A stretch of DNA of 64,000 nt from contig CAYWFG010000011.1 in NCBI GenBank assembly GCA_964458185.1, forward strand, positions 1 through 64,000. Reading direction: 5' to 3'. The translations under genes and the position numbers were made by a program. Shown piece after piece: positions 55,351-63,872 of this stretch (positions are counted from its first letter, which is position 1; each line of letters begins with the position of its first letter). The notes under the pieces were generated by a model. The model saw only the letters and a list, made by a program, of their open reading frames with translations. It ran no database searches and had not been told where the DNA came from. Source of the DNA: AB-137-C09 sp964458185 (lineage in GTDB: Bacteria; Pseudomonadota; Zetaproteobacteria; Mariprofundales; Mariprofundaceae).

Positions 55351-55842
55351 ATGAAAATAACTAAACGGACATTGATGCTTGCAGCCACTTTAGCATGCCT
55401 AATGCCAAGCGCGGTATTTGGCGGAGAAGATTGCGACTGGGTTGTGCAAAAAGGTGGGAGTGCAACCCTCATCATAGCAGACACAAGCGATAATAAAAAG
55501 CTATATCACTATGCAGCATCCTTTGATAGCGATGATCTTGATTATATATTGCCTGAATTATATGCCAAGAAAGGGGTGAAACTTAGGGCAACCAAGAAGA
55601 CGGGTGTTTTTGTCTTGCCTGCGAACCTTGATACAATCGTGCTTGTATGCAGCACGAAAAAATTGAAAGCATGGGATAGCCGTCACCTTAGTGTAAATGT
55701 AGTTCATCAAGCCAATCATAACGGCAACCTTGAGGTAGAAGCATTGGGAGGTCGTAGGGATATGTCTGACAGTAAAGATGGAACACCGACAGAAAAGGGT
55801 AACGATATTGCCTCCTATTCGGCTGTTATAATCAGGGAATAA
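55351..55842 (+). CDS. Small exported protein of unknown function
   Basis: The 163-residue protein has a clear signal peptide (TLMLAATLACLMPSAVFG, cleaved near residue 24) and a predicted beta-rich mature domain containing four cysteine or charged clusters but no recognised motif (GEDCDWVVQKGGSATLIIAD ... IVLVCSTKKLKAW). GGAGG lies close ahead of the ATG. Two cysteines (CDW and VCST) could form a disulfide. It lies within the CHAT/CHASE2 block and is convergent with the FecR-like gene, its stop touching that gene's stop (55842/55843). Confidence 0.75.
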   Translation: MKITKRTLMLAATLACLMPSAVFGGEDCDWVVQKGGSATLIIADTSDNKKLYHYAASFDSDDLDYILPELYAKKGVKLRATKKTGVFVLPANLDTIVLVCSTKKLKAWDSRHLSVNVVHQANHNGNLEVEALGGRRDMSDSKDGTPTEKGNDIASYSAVIIRE

Positions 55843-56730
55843 TTACCTTCCAGAAAGAAGACTTGCACACAACACTTTGGCCACATGCTCTTTTTTGGCA
55901 GGACAAAGTTGTTGATATGCTTCTCTTTTCCATTGAGGGTGTTCTTGAATCAACCATGCCATGCGCAATGCTGTCTTCATCTCAGATGATAGCTGGGATG
56001 CTTGAAGTTCTGTTTTTAGCTGACACGGCATTTCAGGCGGAGCGACCTTTACGACCTGAAAATTAGAGGTAATGGATGCCTTGGCTGAATCTTGAATTTG
56101 AACCGTGTAAGAGCCAATGGCATACGCCTGTTTTTTGAGGGTTATTGATCGTTTTTTGCTGTTGCTTTCATCCATCACTTTTTTGCCCTGAAGCAGTTTT
56201 AGTTGATAAGGCGGTTTACCTCCAGCCCACTCAATGGCAAGTTTAAATTCAGATGCATGCAGTGTTCCATGATGAAGGAAGAGTTTAGAAAAGGCTAGAT
56301 CAGCCGTGTTTTTTTTCTTTGATCCTCTGCTCGCCATGGCAACCGTTGCAACATACTTTTGGTGCATGACCGTGATACTTTTTTTCAGCATATTGAGTAG
56401 GTTTTCAGCAATAGATGTTGCTCCTTTGGGTGTTGGAACGGTGTAAGGAGACTCGTCATTATCTAAAATAATCGGTTTGCCATCCAACGAAATCGTAAGC
56501 TCAATGTCAATAATCAATGGTTCGTCGATATAGATTTTATCGCCAGCATAGATTATGTCCAATAGCTTGAGTTGCCGTTTGTTGCCAAGGTGTTGAAGCG
56601 AGTAGTTGCTTTGGGAACCTACCATCTCTTGCACGTAACCAGCCTGAACAGGGTTCGCATGGACGATCGGGGTAACGGTGACCGACAACAAAGAGCATAG
56701 ACCAAAGAAAATAGATGAAGCATAATGCAT
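55843..56730 (-). CDS. Exported FecR-like protein
   Basis: The 295-residue protein has a signal peptide (FFGLCSLLSVTVTPIVHA). A beta-rich N-terminal part reads GYVQEMVGSQSNYSLQHLG then KLLDIIYAGDKIYIDEPL, resembling the G-x-V ... L-x-x-G-D-x-I pattern of FecR domains. A middle lysine-rich region and a second beta domain (about 160-240, AIEWAGGKPPYQLKLLQGKK) follow. GGAGG eight bases upstream fixes the ATG at 56730. FecR-like and CHASE2 domains often occur together in bacterial sensors, which fits the neighbours. The assignment is by pattern only. Confidence 0.6.
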   Translation of the reverse strand: MHYASSIFFGLCSLLSVTVTPIVHANPVQAGYVQEMVGSQSNYSLQHLGNKRQLKLLDIIYAGDKIYIDEPLIIDIELTISLDGKPIILDNDESPYTVPTPKGATSIAENLLNMLKKSITVMHQKYVATVAMASRGSKKKNTADLAFSKLFLHHGTLHASEFKLAIEWAGGKPPYQLKLLQGKKVMDESNSKKRSITLKKQAYAIGSYTVQIQDSAKASITSNFQVVKVAPPEMPCQLKTELQASQLSSEMKTALRMAWLIQEHPQWKREAYQQLCPAKKEHVAKVLCASLLSGR

Positions 56731-56827
56731 TGAGTTTCCCTCCGTTAAAAACTTGATACCATCTTCCACGCACTATGCGGATTATAATAAACAAGACAAC
56801 CTTGTGGTTGCTTCTACGGGAGTATCT

Positions 56828-57379
56828 ATGTTTCAAATACCAAGGTCAGGCAAGATAACTGGAAGTCCTTCTTTCAGTCATACTTGTGATCGTATATTAT
56901 CCAGAATAACGTCAACAATCATGCTGTTAATCTTATTTTTTTGGCCGCTGTGCGGAGCTCAGGCAGAAGGAAAGTCTGATGACCCCCGTTTCAACACCTT
57001 CGCCAATTTAGCTGGTATTAATCATGAATTTCATTGAAATCCTGTCTATCAAATCGGTAATAAAAATAGCATGGGCATTTCCGCCACATAATTTTAATGT
57101 GTTCTGCACCTGTTTTCGTGCAAGAAACCAAACCTTTAGGTCATGTACGCTTTGACCAGTTTTGCCCTCACTGTTGGTGATAAGTGCATAGCTGATGTTG
57201 CGGCTAAAATATTGATGCCGCTTTTTTATCATTATTACAGTAAAGGAGAGCCTCCAACGTATGCGCTGCAAAAGGCTCAACTACAATATATTCAAAAACT
57301 ACGCAAGCTCAACAACGCCGCGCCACCAAGTCTCTGGGCTCCTTTCTTGTTGCAAGGTACGAATACACAGGCTATGTGA
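56828..57379 (+). pseudogene. Wrecked exported CHAT protein gene
   Basis: A frame with ribosome site GGGAG opens at 56828 and encodes a signal-peptide-like start (MLLILFFWPLCGAQA), then hits a stop at 57037. Three further in-frame stops follow, and from about 57180 to 57379 the same frame encodes the last 65 residues of a CHAT domain (PLFYHYYSKGEPPTYAL ... LRKLNNAAPPSLWAPFLLQG). This matches the intact CHAT protein's C-terminus (KKFYAHYTDGEAPSRAL ... APPYYWAPFIIQG). The central protease part is gone, so this is a deleted paralogue. Confidence 0.75.
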
Positions 57380-57393
57380 GTTGCCTTAGCTCC

Positions 57394-58200
57394 TCAAAGA
57401 TGACCTGCCAGCCTCAAATAATACTCGCAGCCAAAAACTTCGCCCGAAGTTTTAAAGTAGTATGCAACGCTGGATGGATAGCGGCTGCGAAAAAATACTT
57501 CGGCTGTATTCAGGTTTAATGGTTTTCCTTTCTCAAACGCTGACCAAAATGCAGTCAATATTTCACTCTTATTAAATGCTTGGTAACCTGCAAATGCAAT
57601 AAGCAGGTTCTCTTCTACTTTATCGCCTGTGACCCAATAATGAGGGATAACTGAACCAAATGACTGTGGATATTGATTAATGGTTACTTCACCATCATCC
57701 TTACTTTCTATGCTTTTGGGTGATATTAGTTTTATTTCATGTGTAGTTTTACTGACTGAAGTGTACATTAGGTATGTCTGCTTGTGGAAAAAAATATTCC
57801 TAAATTTTTGCGTAATAACCCCACCTTTATGCGCAACCAAAGCCCATGTGATCGCAGTATTCAGTGGAATAATCATGTGTCCATGCACATCTTTAATCGG
57901 GAGAATGCGTAATGCTCCTCCATCCTTCCCACCGTAAGGGCAGTAGAGGTGCAAATCCTTGTAATTATAGATTGCCCTGAATGTCTCCGTTTTAGGATCA
58001 AGCTGCCACACTTTATTGTGTTTGGCTTTCATCAACGCAATATCACAAGTTAAATAGTAAGCCCAAAGCGGTAGCGCAAGCAGCACTAGGGTTAATAAGA
58101 TCCAGCCGTAACGCCGCTGAATCAAAGTTTTCCACTTCTTCAGGTGTCTGCTAATCTGATGAGGTGGTTGTGAAGTATTGCTTTCATCTGTACCATGCAT
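57394..58200 (-). CDS. Bitopic membrane protein of unknown function
   Basis: The 268-residue protein has a basic cytoplasmic N-terminus, one transmembrane helix (about 34-55, WILLTLVLLALPLWAYYL) and a C-terminal domain of about 210 residues presumably in the periplasm. I see no known motif. It lies 70 bases downstream of the CHAT gene on the same strand and may form an operon with it, which would make it a membrane partner of the exported CHAT protein. No strong ribosome site precedes the ATG at 58200. Confidence 0.65.
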   Translation of the reverse strand: MHGTDESNTSQPPHQISRHLKKWKTLIQRRYGWILLTLVLLALPLWAYYLTCDIALMKAKHNKVWQLDPKTETFRAIYNYKDLHLYCPYGGKDGGALRILPIKDVHGHMIIPLNTAITWALVAHKGGVITQKFRNIFFHKQTYLMYTSVSKTTHEIKLISPKSIESKDDGEVTINQYPQSFGSVIPHYWVTGDKVEENLLIAFAGYQAFNKSEILTAFWSAFEKGKPLNLNTAEVFFRSRYPSSVAYYFKTSGEVFGCEYYLRLAGHL

Positions 58201-58270
58201 ATTACAACGCTATATGCACAAAGGAAAAAAAGTCAAGTTAAAATACCGATAGTTTTGAAGATTTATGCTG

Positions 58271-61200
58271 TTAAAAGCCAAAAAGTTTAAACGGCGATTT
58301 AATTGAGTCTCCGATCCCGTCAACGATTGAACCAGCAGCATCCTTAAAACCTTTGCTTATGGCGGACTCCTTTTCCGCCTCCACGCCTTCAGAACCCTGA
58401 ATGATAAAAGGAGCCCAATAATAGGGGGGTGCTATATTGTTTTTCTCTCGAAGTTTAGCAATAAATTCAACTTGAGCCTGACGCAATGCACGGCTTGGGG
58501 CTTCTCCATCGGTGTAGTGGGCATAAAACTTTTTCATAATATTTTTGGTGGCTACATCGTCAACGCTCCACAGCGTCATCAAAAGATTTTTTGCCCCTGC
58601 CATTACAAATGAACGCCTGAATCCATAAACGCCTTCGCCATCTTCAATATCGCCTAGCCCCGTTTCACAGGCAGAAAGGGTGACCAGATCAGTGGCGTGA
58701 AGATCCATTGCTGAGACTTCCAGTGCTGTCATAATCCCCCTAAAGCTGCCATTTTCAGTGCTTGCTTCATTCGCTCCAGCCATTGCCAAACCCAAGCGGG
58801 CAAGTTGCATTTCGGGGGAACGCAGTGCATTGTTTTCTGCCTGAAGGAAAAAAGCATGGGTTGCGATATGCAGTACTTTGGGAGAAGATATAGACATCAG
58901 TTTTTCTTTGGTTGCATCCATCTCAGTAAAAACAAGTGGGGATTTTTTAAAGTATTTGAGTATCCCTTTGGCTTCTTTCTTTGTTCCTTTTAGTTCGCAA
59001 AAAGGCGCGATTTTATTGGATAAACCTCTGGTTGCAGGCGAAGGATCCGCGCAGTCTTCGGGTCTAGGGTCGCCATAAAAAGGGTAGGCAAAAAGTGCCA
59101 GTTCTTGTTTGGGTTTTTTATTCGTCTTTGAGCGCAACAGATCGCGCCCCGACGTAACATAGGTGATTGCCTTATCTTCAATAAGAAACTTATATTCGCT
59201 AGAATACAATGCCGCAAAAGGCACAAGGTTAATATTCCCTTCTGGACTGATAACCACACCATCCATACCTTCAACGACTTTTTGAAGTGGGAACCAAAGC
59301 AGCTTGTGCAAGCGAGAGAGCGCCAGAAGTGCTGCATTACCAAAGTCTTTGTCTTGAACTGATCTTTTATCTTGAACATATTTGATGGTAGCCTGAATCG
59401 CCAAATCTATCGTTTTGGTTTCACCAAGGGATGTTAGCTCTATATCCCCACGATGGTTTAAAGAAAAAACCATGTAACGACTATTGCCTGTTGGCTTTGA
59501 CGTTGACCAATCAAACTCTGGAACTTTCACAAACTCAAGAAGCACCACGCCGCTTTTTAGTTTTTTTGCAATTACCTTACTGGTGATTATTTTATCACTG
59601 TGACTTTTTTCTTTTTGTGGCATGCTTAACATAAGTTTTCGGTCAATTTTGAGGATTTTATCCTTTAGCGGTACAACCTTTTCCCTGTTATTTTTGGTGT
59701 TTCTCAACAACAGTTGGATCAATTGTTGTTTAAGAACTTTACGCTGCTGCCATAATTCTTTTCCTTTATCATCAAGACTGTTGAACATAAGCAAGTTCTT
59801 TTGAGCAGCGAAATCAAGAATCATGCCTTTATGATTCAATATAAGGTCAAGCGCTTTTCGCAATGCTGCTTGGTTATGCGTGAATTGGTCGGCAACAAGA
59901 TAAAGAGCCGCCTGATAACCTTGTTCATTTTCTTTGATGTATGTGAGTTGCCTATCTTCCGTTGAAAACGCAAGAATATTAACCAAAGCGGGGGCTAGAA
60001 ACTTTTGCGAATCAATCAGATAGTCCAATGCTTCACTGCGTGTATTGGGATTTTGCGCTTTGATGAACCCCAGTTTTAATGCCTGAGTAGAATATTCAGG
60101 ATTGTATATGCCAAAGTCTTTTTTTAAATTTAAAAGTTTTTCCTCCGCAATAAGTATGTTCCATTTACCATCCTTTTTGCCCTGATACTTTTTAGTTGCT
60201 GCATCAGGGTTGTTGTTAAACTCTTTTATGACCCTCAACCTTTCAGCTCTTAGCTTCGGATCATATATCTGCGACTCGTCTACCCCATTTTCCATTTTCG
60301 TTGCCGTAAAAAAAGCAGTCACTTGCTTCTTTCCCGCACTAAAAATCACACCTGAAAAAGATCCTGCATACGGAGGCTTTTCAGGGTTAGGGAATGGATT
60401 TCGGATATAGAAGTCTATTTTTTTGAGCAGTCTATGAATATCTGCAATGATTTGGTCGCCTTGCTCATCTTGTTTAGAGAACTTATAGCTGTAGGCAAGA
60501 TAATGCAACATCATGACGTAGGCTGGGTTTTTCTTCGTTAGGTAGTGGCCGCCCTTAAACGCCTCAAAAGCCGTGATTGCATCAGAGTAGCTTTTATTGT
60601 TGTAGTAAAAGACTCCCAATTTGTACAACAGATAACCATAATGAAGGTCATCAACGCCGTATAGTTTTTTTACTTTGTCCAGATCAATTTGCAGTTCTAA
60701 AACCTTTTTGTAGGGTGCAAGGAAGGGTTCCTCGAATGGAGCCATTTCTTTAAGGCTGTTCATCGTTTCCCTTATCTTGTCCAAGACTGTTTTCTCACGT
60801 TTAGAAGGGCCATTGTTAATCCTTTCAGGTTCAACCAACAAGCCATTCGGATCATGTTTAACGATTGAAGCATCATTTACCTCTACAATATCTTTTATCA
60901 ATTCTCGAAGCTTCTCCTTTTGCCCACTAAATACATAAATGCGCATAACACGGTGAGAGCTGTGGGTAAATGCTGGATGATCTTTACTCTTGTTTTTAAG
61001 TTCTTGAAACTGTTGCTGAAACTTCGATGCAGCGAGCATATCTCCTGCTTCTTCGCTCACAATGCTTTGCATGGTCATCAACGAAAGATTTTCAGGATGA
61101 TCCTTTGAAAAGTTGGCATGAACCAAGGGAATCAGTTCATCAAGGTACTGCAGCGAATGATCCATGTCGTTACCAATGACGCTGATCAGGGTCAGGTCGT

Positions 61201-61333
61201 AAAGCAAATCTATGTTTCGATAAGTCGCTACTGTTTTTGGGTCTAGTTCCTGCGTGTTATTCCCCCAAGCAGAACCAGCCAGCATAAAACATGCCAAGAT
61301 TAATGAACACATCATGTTAATGGATCGAATCAT
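58271..61333 (-). CDS. Exported TPR-CHAT caspase-like protein
   Basis: The 1020-residue protein has a signal peptide (MMCSLILACFMLAGSAWG), a long helical region with TPR-like repeats (about 30-600, e.g. YLLYKLGVFYYNNKSYSDAITAF), and a C-terminal CHAT domain. The catalytic dyad is visible: His826 in HIATHAFF and Cys889 in TLSACETG, followed by GVYGFRRSFVMAGAKNLLM and SVDDVAT. CHAT proteases are caspase-like cysteine peptidases, most described ones being cytosolic effectors; this one appears to be exported. ATG 61333 has GGGA upstream; a longer frame to 61438 runs through the MITE-like repeat and is rejected. A 33-residue tail after the CHAT domain is amphipathic. Confidence 0.88.
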   Translation of the reverse strand: MIRSINMMCSLILACFMLAGSAWGNNTQELDPKTVATYRNIDLLYDLTLISVIGNDMDHSLQYLDELIPLVHANFSKDHPENLSLMTMQSIVSEEAGDMLAASKFQQQFQELKNKSKDHPAFTHSSHRVMRIYVFSGQKEKLRELIKDIVEVNDASIVKHDPNGLLVEPERINNGPSKREKTVLDKIRETMNSLKEMAPFEEPFLAPYKKVLELQIDLDKVKKLYGVDDLHYGYLLYKLGVFYYNNKSYSDAITAFEAFKGGHYLTKKNPAYVMMLHYLAYSYKFSKQDEQGDQIIADIHRLLKKIDFYIRNPFPNPEKPPYAGSFSGVIFSAGKKQVTAFFTATKMENGVDESQIYDPKLRAERLRVIKEFNNNPDAATKKYQGKKDGKWNILIAEEKLLNLKKDFGIYNPEYSTQALKLGFIKAQNPNTRSEALDYLIDSQKFLAPALVNILAFSTEDRQLTYIKENEQGYQAALYLVADQFTHNQAALRKALDLILNHKGMILDFAAQKNLLMFNSLDDKGKELWQQRKVLKQQLIQLLLRNTKNNREKVVPLKDKILKIDRKLMLSMPQKEKSHSDKIITSKVIAKKLKSGVVLLEFVKVPEFDWSTSKPTGNSRYMVFSLNHRGDIELTSLGETKTIDLAIQATIKYVQDKRSVQDKDFGNAALLALSRLHKLLWFPLQKVVEGMDGVVISPEGNINLVPFAALYSSEYKFLIEDKAITYVTSGRDLLRSKTNKKPKQELALFAYPFYGDPRPEDCADPSPATRGLSNKIAPFCELKGTKKEAKGILKYFKKSPLVFTEMDATKEKLMSISSPKVLHIATHAFFLQAENNALRSPEMQLARLGLAMAGANEASTENGSFRGIMTALEVSAMDLHATDLVTLSACETGLGDIEDGEGVYGFRRSFVMAGAKNLLMTLWSVDDVATKNIMKKFYAHYTDGEAPSRALRQAQVEFIAKLREKNNIAPPYYWAPFIIQGSEGVEAEKESAISKGFKDAAGSIVDGIGDSIKSPFKLFGF

Positions 61334-61355
61334 TTTTTCCCTCACTTTACACATT

Positions 61356-61516
61356 AGGTAACTCGCAATAAATAATACACCAAACTCACTTGTCTTTTTA
61401 TTCGTCTTCAGCGTTGCAGCAACAGTCACATAGAACAACTATGCGCCTATTGCTGCGCCTTGAAGACGAATAAAAATCCTGCGCGACTTTGGTATATTAT
61501 TTATTGCGAGTTACCT
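61356..61516. mobile_element. MITE-like palindromic element
   Basis: Terminal inverted repeats of 28 bases (61356-61384 and its mirror ending at 61516, beginning AGGTAACTCGCAATAAATAA) match except for one base. Inside is a second inverted pair based on TTTTTATTCGTCTTCA and GAAGACGAATAAAAA, leaving a short centre near 61430-61450. The element has no ORF and lies between the divergent CHAT and CHASE2 genes, so it forms most of their shared promoter region (61334-61641). Confidence 0.75.
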
Positions 61517-61641
61517 TACCCCACGACCAAAAGCGACTGTGACTATATCTTTGTCACTTAAATAACGCTAGCAATTTTATTTTAAGCTCACAGAATACGT
61601 GGAAGAATTAACGACATATCCCCGTTTCTGAGAGATCAAAT

Positions 61642-63213
61642 ATGCCAACTACCTTGACCATTTTGTTGAAAAACTCTTTTAGAAATAACCTGATTGTTGT
61701 GTTTTCTTTTTTAATTTTAATGTTGATGCAAAAAGCAATGCTGTGGCTAACTCCCGCAATCGTTCTTGAAAAACTTACGCCATATTGGCATGCGTTTAAC
61801 GATAAAGGGGTGGCTTGGCGCAATCAGTTCTCGCCGCCTGTTCAACGCTTTGGTGTTAACTTTTCACTTGGTCTTATAATCATTTTTATGGTCTATACTT
61901 TCGATGACCTAAAACCTGTCAGAGAGTTTGAAGACTGGGGTGCTGATCTGTTTATCAATATGATGGTAAACACCGCACCCGATAAAAATATTGTACCCTA
62001 TGCTTTTTTGGATATGAATGACCGTACATTCAATGCTTGGCATGAGCCTTTTTTTACACCACGAAACAAGCTGCTGACATTAATCAAAACAGCCACCGAG
62101 GCAAAAGCCAAGGTGGTGATTGTCGATATTGATTTACATCGAAAAGGGGATCAATATTTTGATGCATTAATTGCTTATTTTGCAGCCTATGATCAACAAT
62201 GTGTGCAAGCAACAAAAAACAACCAACGGCCTTGTCCTTCGATCATTTTGATGCGTTCTTTTGATACAGACAAAGAGAATAAACGTATCCCTTCAATAAA
62301 AGCTGCGCCACCCGCCTTAGAGAAGGCCGTGTTGCAATCAGCCAATATTCATTGGGCATCCTCGTTGTATGATTTAAGCAAAGATCAGTTGGTGCGGTAT
62401 TGGAATTTGTGGCAGCCTGTTTGTTCCTTGGGCAAAGAAAAGGAAACAACAACGGTTATACCTTCCGCCCAACTTTTGGCTTTCGTACTTGCAACATCGA
62501 ATGATCCATCCAAAGCTTATCACAAGCTTATGCTACGGCTTGATCTATTAAAGCCAACATCATGTGACCGCGCATTGATAAACACCGAAGAAAAACAGCA
62601 TGTTGCACCGCTAAACGTAGGCTCAGTACAAATTGATTTTAGCCAGACGCATGTGTCCAAGCGTATTTTTTATACTATTCCATGGCACAATCGTAACAGT
62701 ACGGCACATACACCAGACGGTCAGATCTTATTGCAAACCATCCCTGCTTATTTGATAAGCGACAATGATGGGGTGAAATCATTCAAAGCGATTGAAAACC
62801 GAATCACTATTATTGGTGCAAGTTACAAAGAAAGTGGCGATATTCATACAACGCCATTGGCTGATATGCCAGGCTCTATGGTCATTGTTAATTCAATTCA
62901 TTCGCTACAACAATTTGGCAATTTGGCTTCTACCTACAGTCTTGTTGTTGTCTGTATCATTCAAATTCTTTTAATTGCAGCAATTAGTGCATTGTATGCT
63001 TGGCATGCTATTGATTCATCTTGGGTGGGGGGAATCAGTCTGCTACTGATTATTATTTTATTGCCCGTAAGCATGATGTTTATTGGTTATGGCATTTGGC
63101 TGAACTTCGCCCTTCCGCTCTTTGTGGTGCAAGTTTTTCAAGTGGTGTTAGAGTTTTATGAGCAACATATATTCAAAGAACACCCACTCCCAAATAACTT
63201 TGCAAGAAGGTAA
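61642..63213 (+). CDS. CHASE2 domain membrane protein without output domain
   Basis: The 523-residue protein has two N-terminal transmembrane helices (about 15-36 and 68-90), a large extracytoplasmic CHASE2 sensor (about 92-425) with FEDWGADLFINMMVNTAPDK, VPYAFLDMNDRTFNAW and VVIVDIDLHRKG, the late GRTITIGASY-like segment (NRITIIGASYKESGD), and three C-terminal helices (about 430-510). Known CHASE2 proteins end in cyclase, kinase or GGDEF domains; here nothing follows the last helix except about 20 residues. Its stop is seven bases before nuclease copy 2, implying coupled translation. Confidence 0.85.
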   Translation: MPTTLTILLKNSFRNNLIVVFSFLILMLMQKAMLWLTPAIVLEKLTPYWHAFNDKGVAWRNQFSPPVQRFGVNFSLGLIIIFMVYTFDDLKPVREFEDWGADLFINMMVNTAPDKNIVPYAFLDMNDRTFNAWHEPFFTPRNKLLTLIKTATEAKAKVVIVDIDLHRKGDQYFDALIAYFAAYDQQCVQATKNNQRPCPSIILMRSFDTDKENKRIPSIKAAPPALEKAVLQSANIHWASSLYDLSKDQLVRYWNLWQPVCSLGKEKETTTVIPSAQLLAFVLATSNDPSKAYHKLMLRLDLLKPTSCDRALINTEEKQHVAPLNVGSVQIDFSQTHVSKRIFYTIPWHNRNSTAHTPDGQILLQTIPAYLISDNDGVKSFKAIENRITIIGASYKESGDIHTTPLADMPGSMVIVNSIHSLQQFGNLASTYSLVVVCIIQILLIAAISALYAWHAIDSSWVGGISLLLIIILLPVSMMFIGYGIWLNFALPLFVVQVFQVVLEFYEQHIFKEHPLPNNFARR

Positions 63214-63220
63214 ATAGATT

Positions 63221-63832
63221 ATGACCGATGATGAACTAAAAGAGTTAGTCGCAAGCTTAGCCATATCACAAAAAGAGACAAGTGCTCAACAAAAAGAAAC
63301 CACGGCTCAAATCAAGACCTTGCGAATAGCACATGAAGAAATTAATGCTCAACAAAAAGAGACAAGTGCTCAACAAAAAGAGACGAGCAGAAAGCTGGAT
63401 AAAGTAGCCAAGATGATTGGTGGCATAAGCCATAATCAGGGTGATGTAGCAGAAGATTTCTTCTATAATAGCTTCGCTAAAGATAATCACTTGGGCGATA
63501 TTTTCTTTGATGAAATCATTAAGAATATGACGATGCGCAAAGGAAAAGCAGAGGAAGAGTACGACTTACTGCTAATCAATGGTGATGCCATTATAATCAT
63601 AGAAGTTAAATATAAGGCACATCAGAGGGATATTGATCAGCTAGAAAGAAAAACAAGCAATTTTAAAAAGTTCCTCCCCGCTTATCAACACTACAGCGTA
63701 TACGGAGCAATGGCTTCTTTTCACTTCAATGAAGACGTTAAAAAGCTCCTACTACAAGAAGGCTATTTTGTGGTAGAGCGAAGCGGTAACCTGATCAACA
63801 CAAAAAGTAGCGACCACTTAAAGGTTGCATGA
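63221..63832 (+). CDS. Coiled-coil PD-(D/E)XK-like protein, copy 2 (DUF3782-like)
   Basis: The 203-residue paralogue of the gene at 54617, with the same N-terminus, 7-residue coiled-coil repeats in different number, and the EYD...EVK site at D115, E128 and K130. It lies directly behind the CHASE2 gene with AAGAAGG in the CHASE2 3' end as likely ribosome site. DNA identity to copy 1 outside the repeats is nearly complete, so the duplication is recent or kept equal by gene conversion. It is a possible cytosolic output partner of the CHASE2 sensor; function unknown. Confidence 0.75.
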   Translation: MTDDELKELVASLAISQKETSAQQKETTAQIKTLRIAHEEINAQQKETSAQQKETSRKLDKVAKMIGGISHNQGDVAEDFFYNSFAKDNHLGDIFFDEIIKNMTMRKGKAEEEYDLLLINGDAIIIIEVKYKAHQRDIDQLERKTSNFKKFLPAYQHYSVYGAMASFHFNEDVKKLLLQEGYFVVERSGNLINTKSSDHLKVA

Positions 63833-63846
63833 GTTTATCATGAATC

Positions 63847-63872
63847 CCTAAGTTATTTCATGTACGTTCCTA
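63847..63872. repeat. Right copy of the 26-bp inverted repeat
   Basis: Inverted partner of 54449-54474 with two mismatches. It starts 14 bases after the nuclease copy 2 stop, right where homology to copy 1 has just ended. The last 128 bases of the window hold no ORF; they include a G-rich stretch (TTGGGGGG) that may belong to another repeat family. Confidence 0.7.

Noticed and set aside
57008..57280. Minus-strand 90-codon ORF over the CHAT remnant
   Set aside because: It is the antisense of the degraded CHAT coding sequence and shows no signal of its own.
61334..61438. Extended start of the CHAT gene at 61438
   Set aside because: The extra residues are encoded by the palindromic element; the ATG at 61333 has a ribosome site and begins a proper signal peptide.
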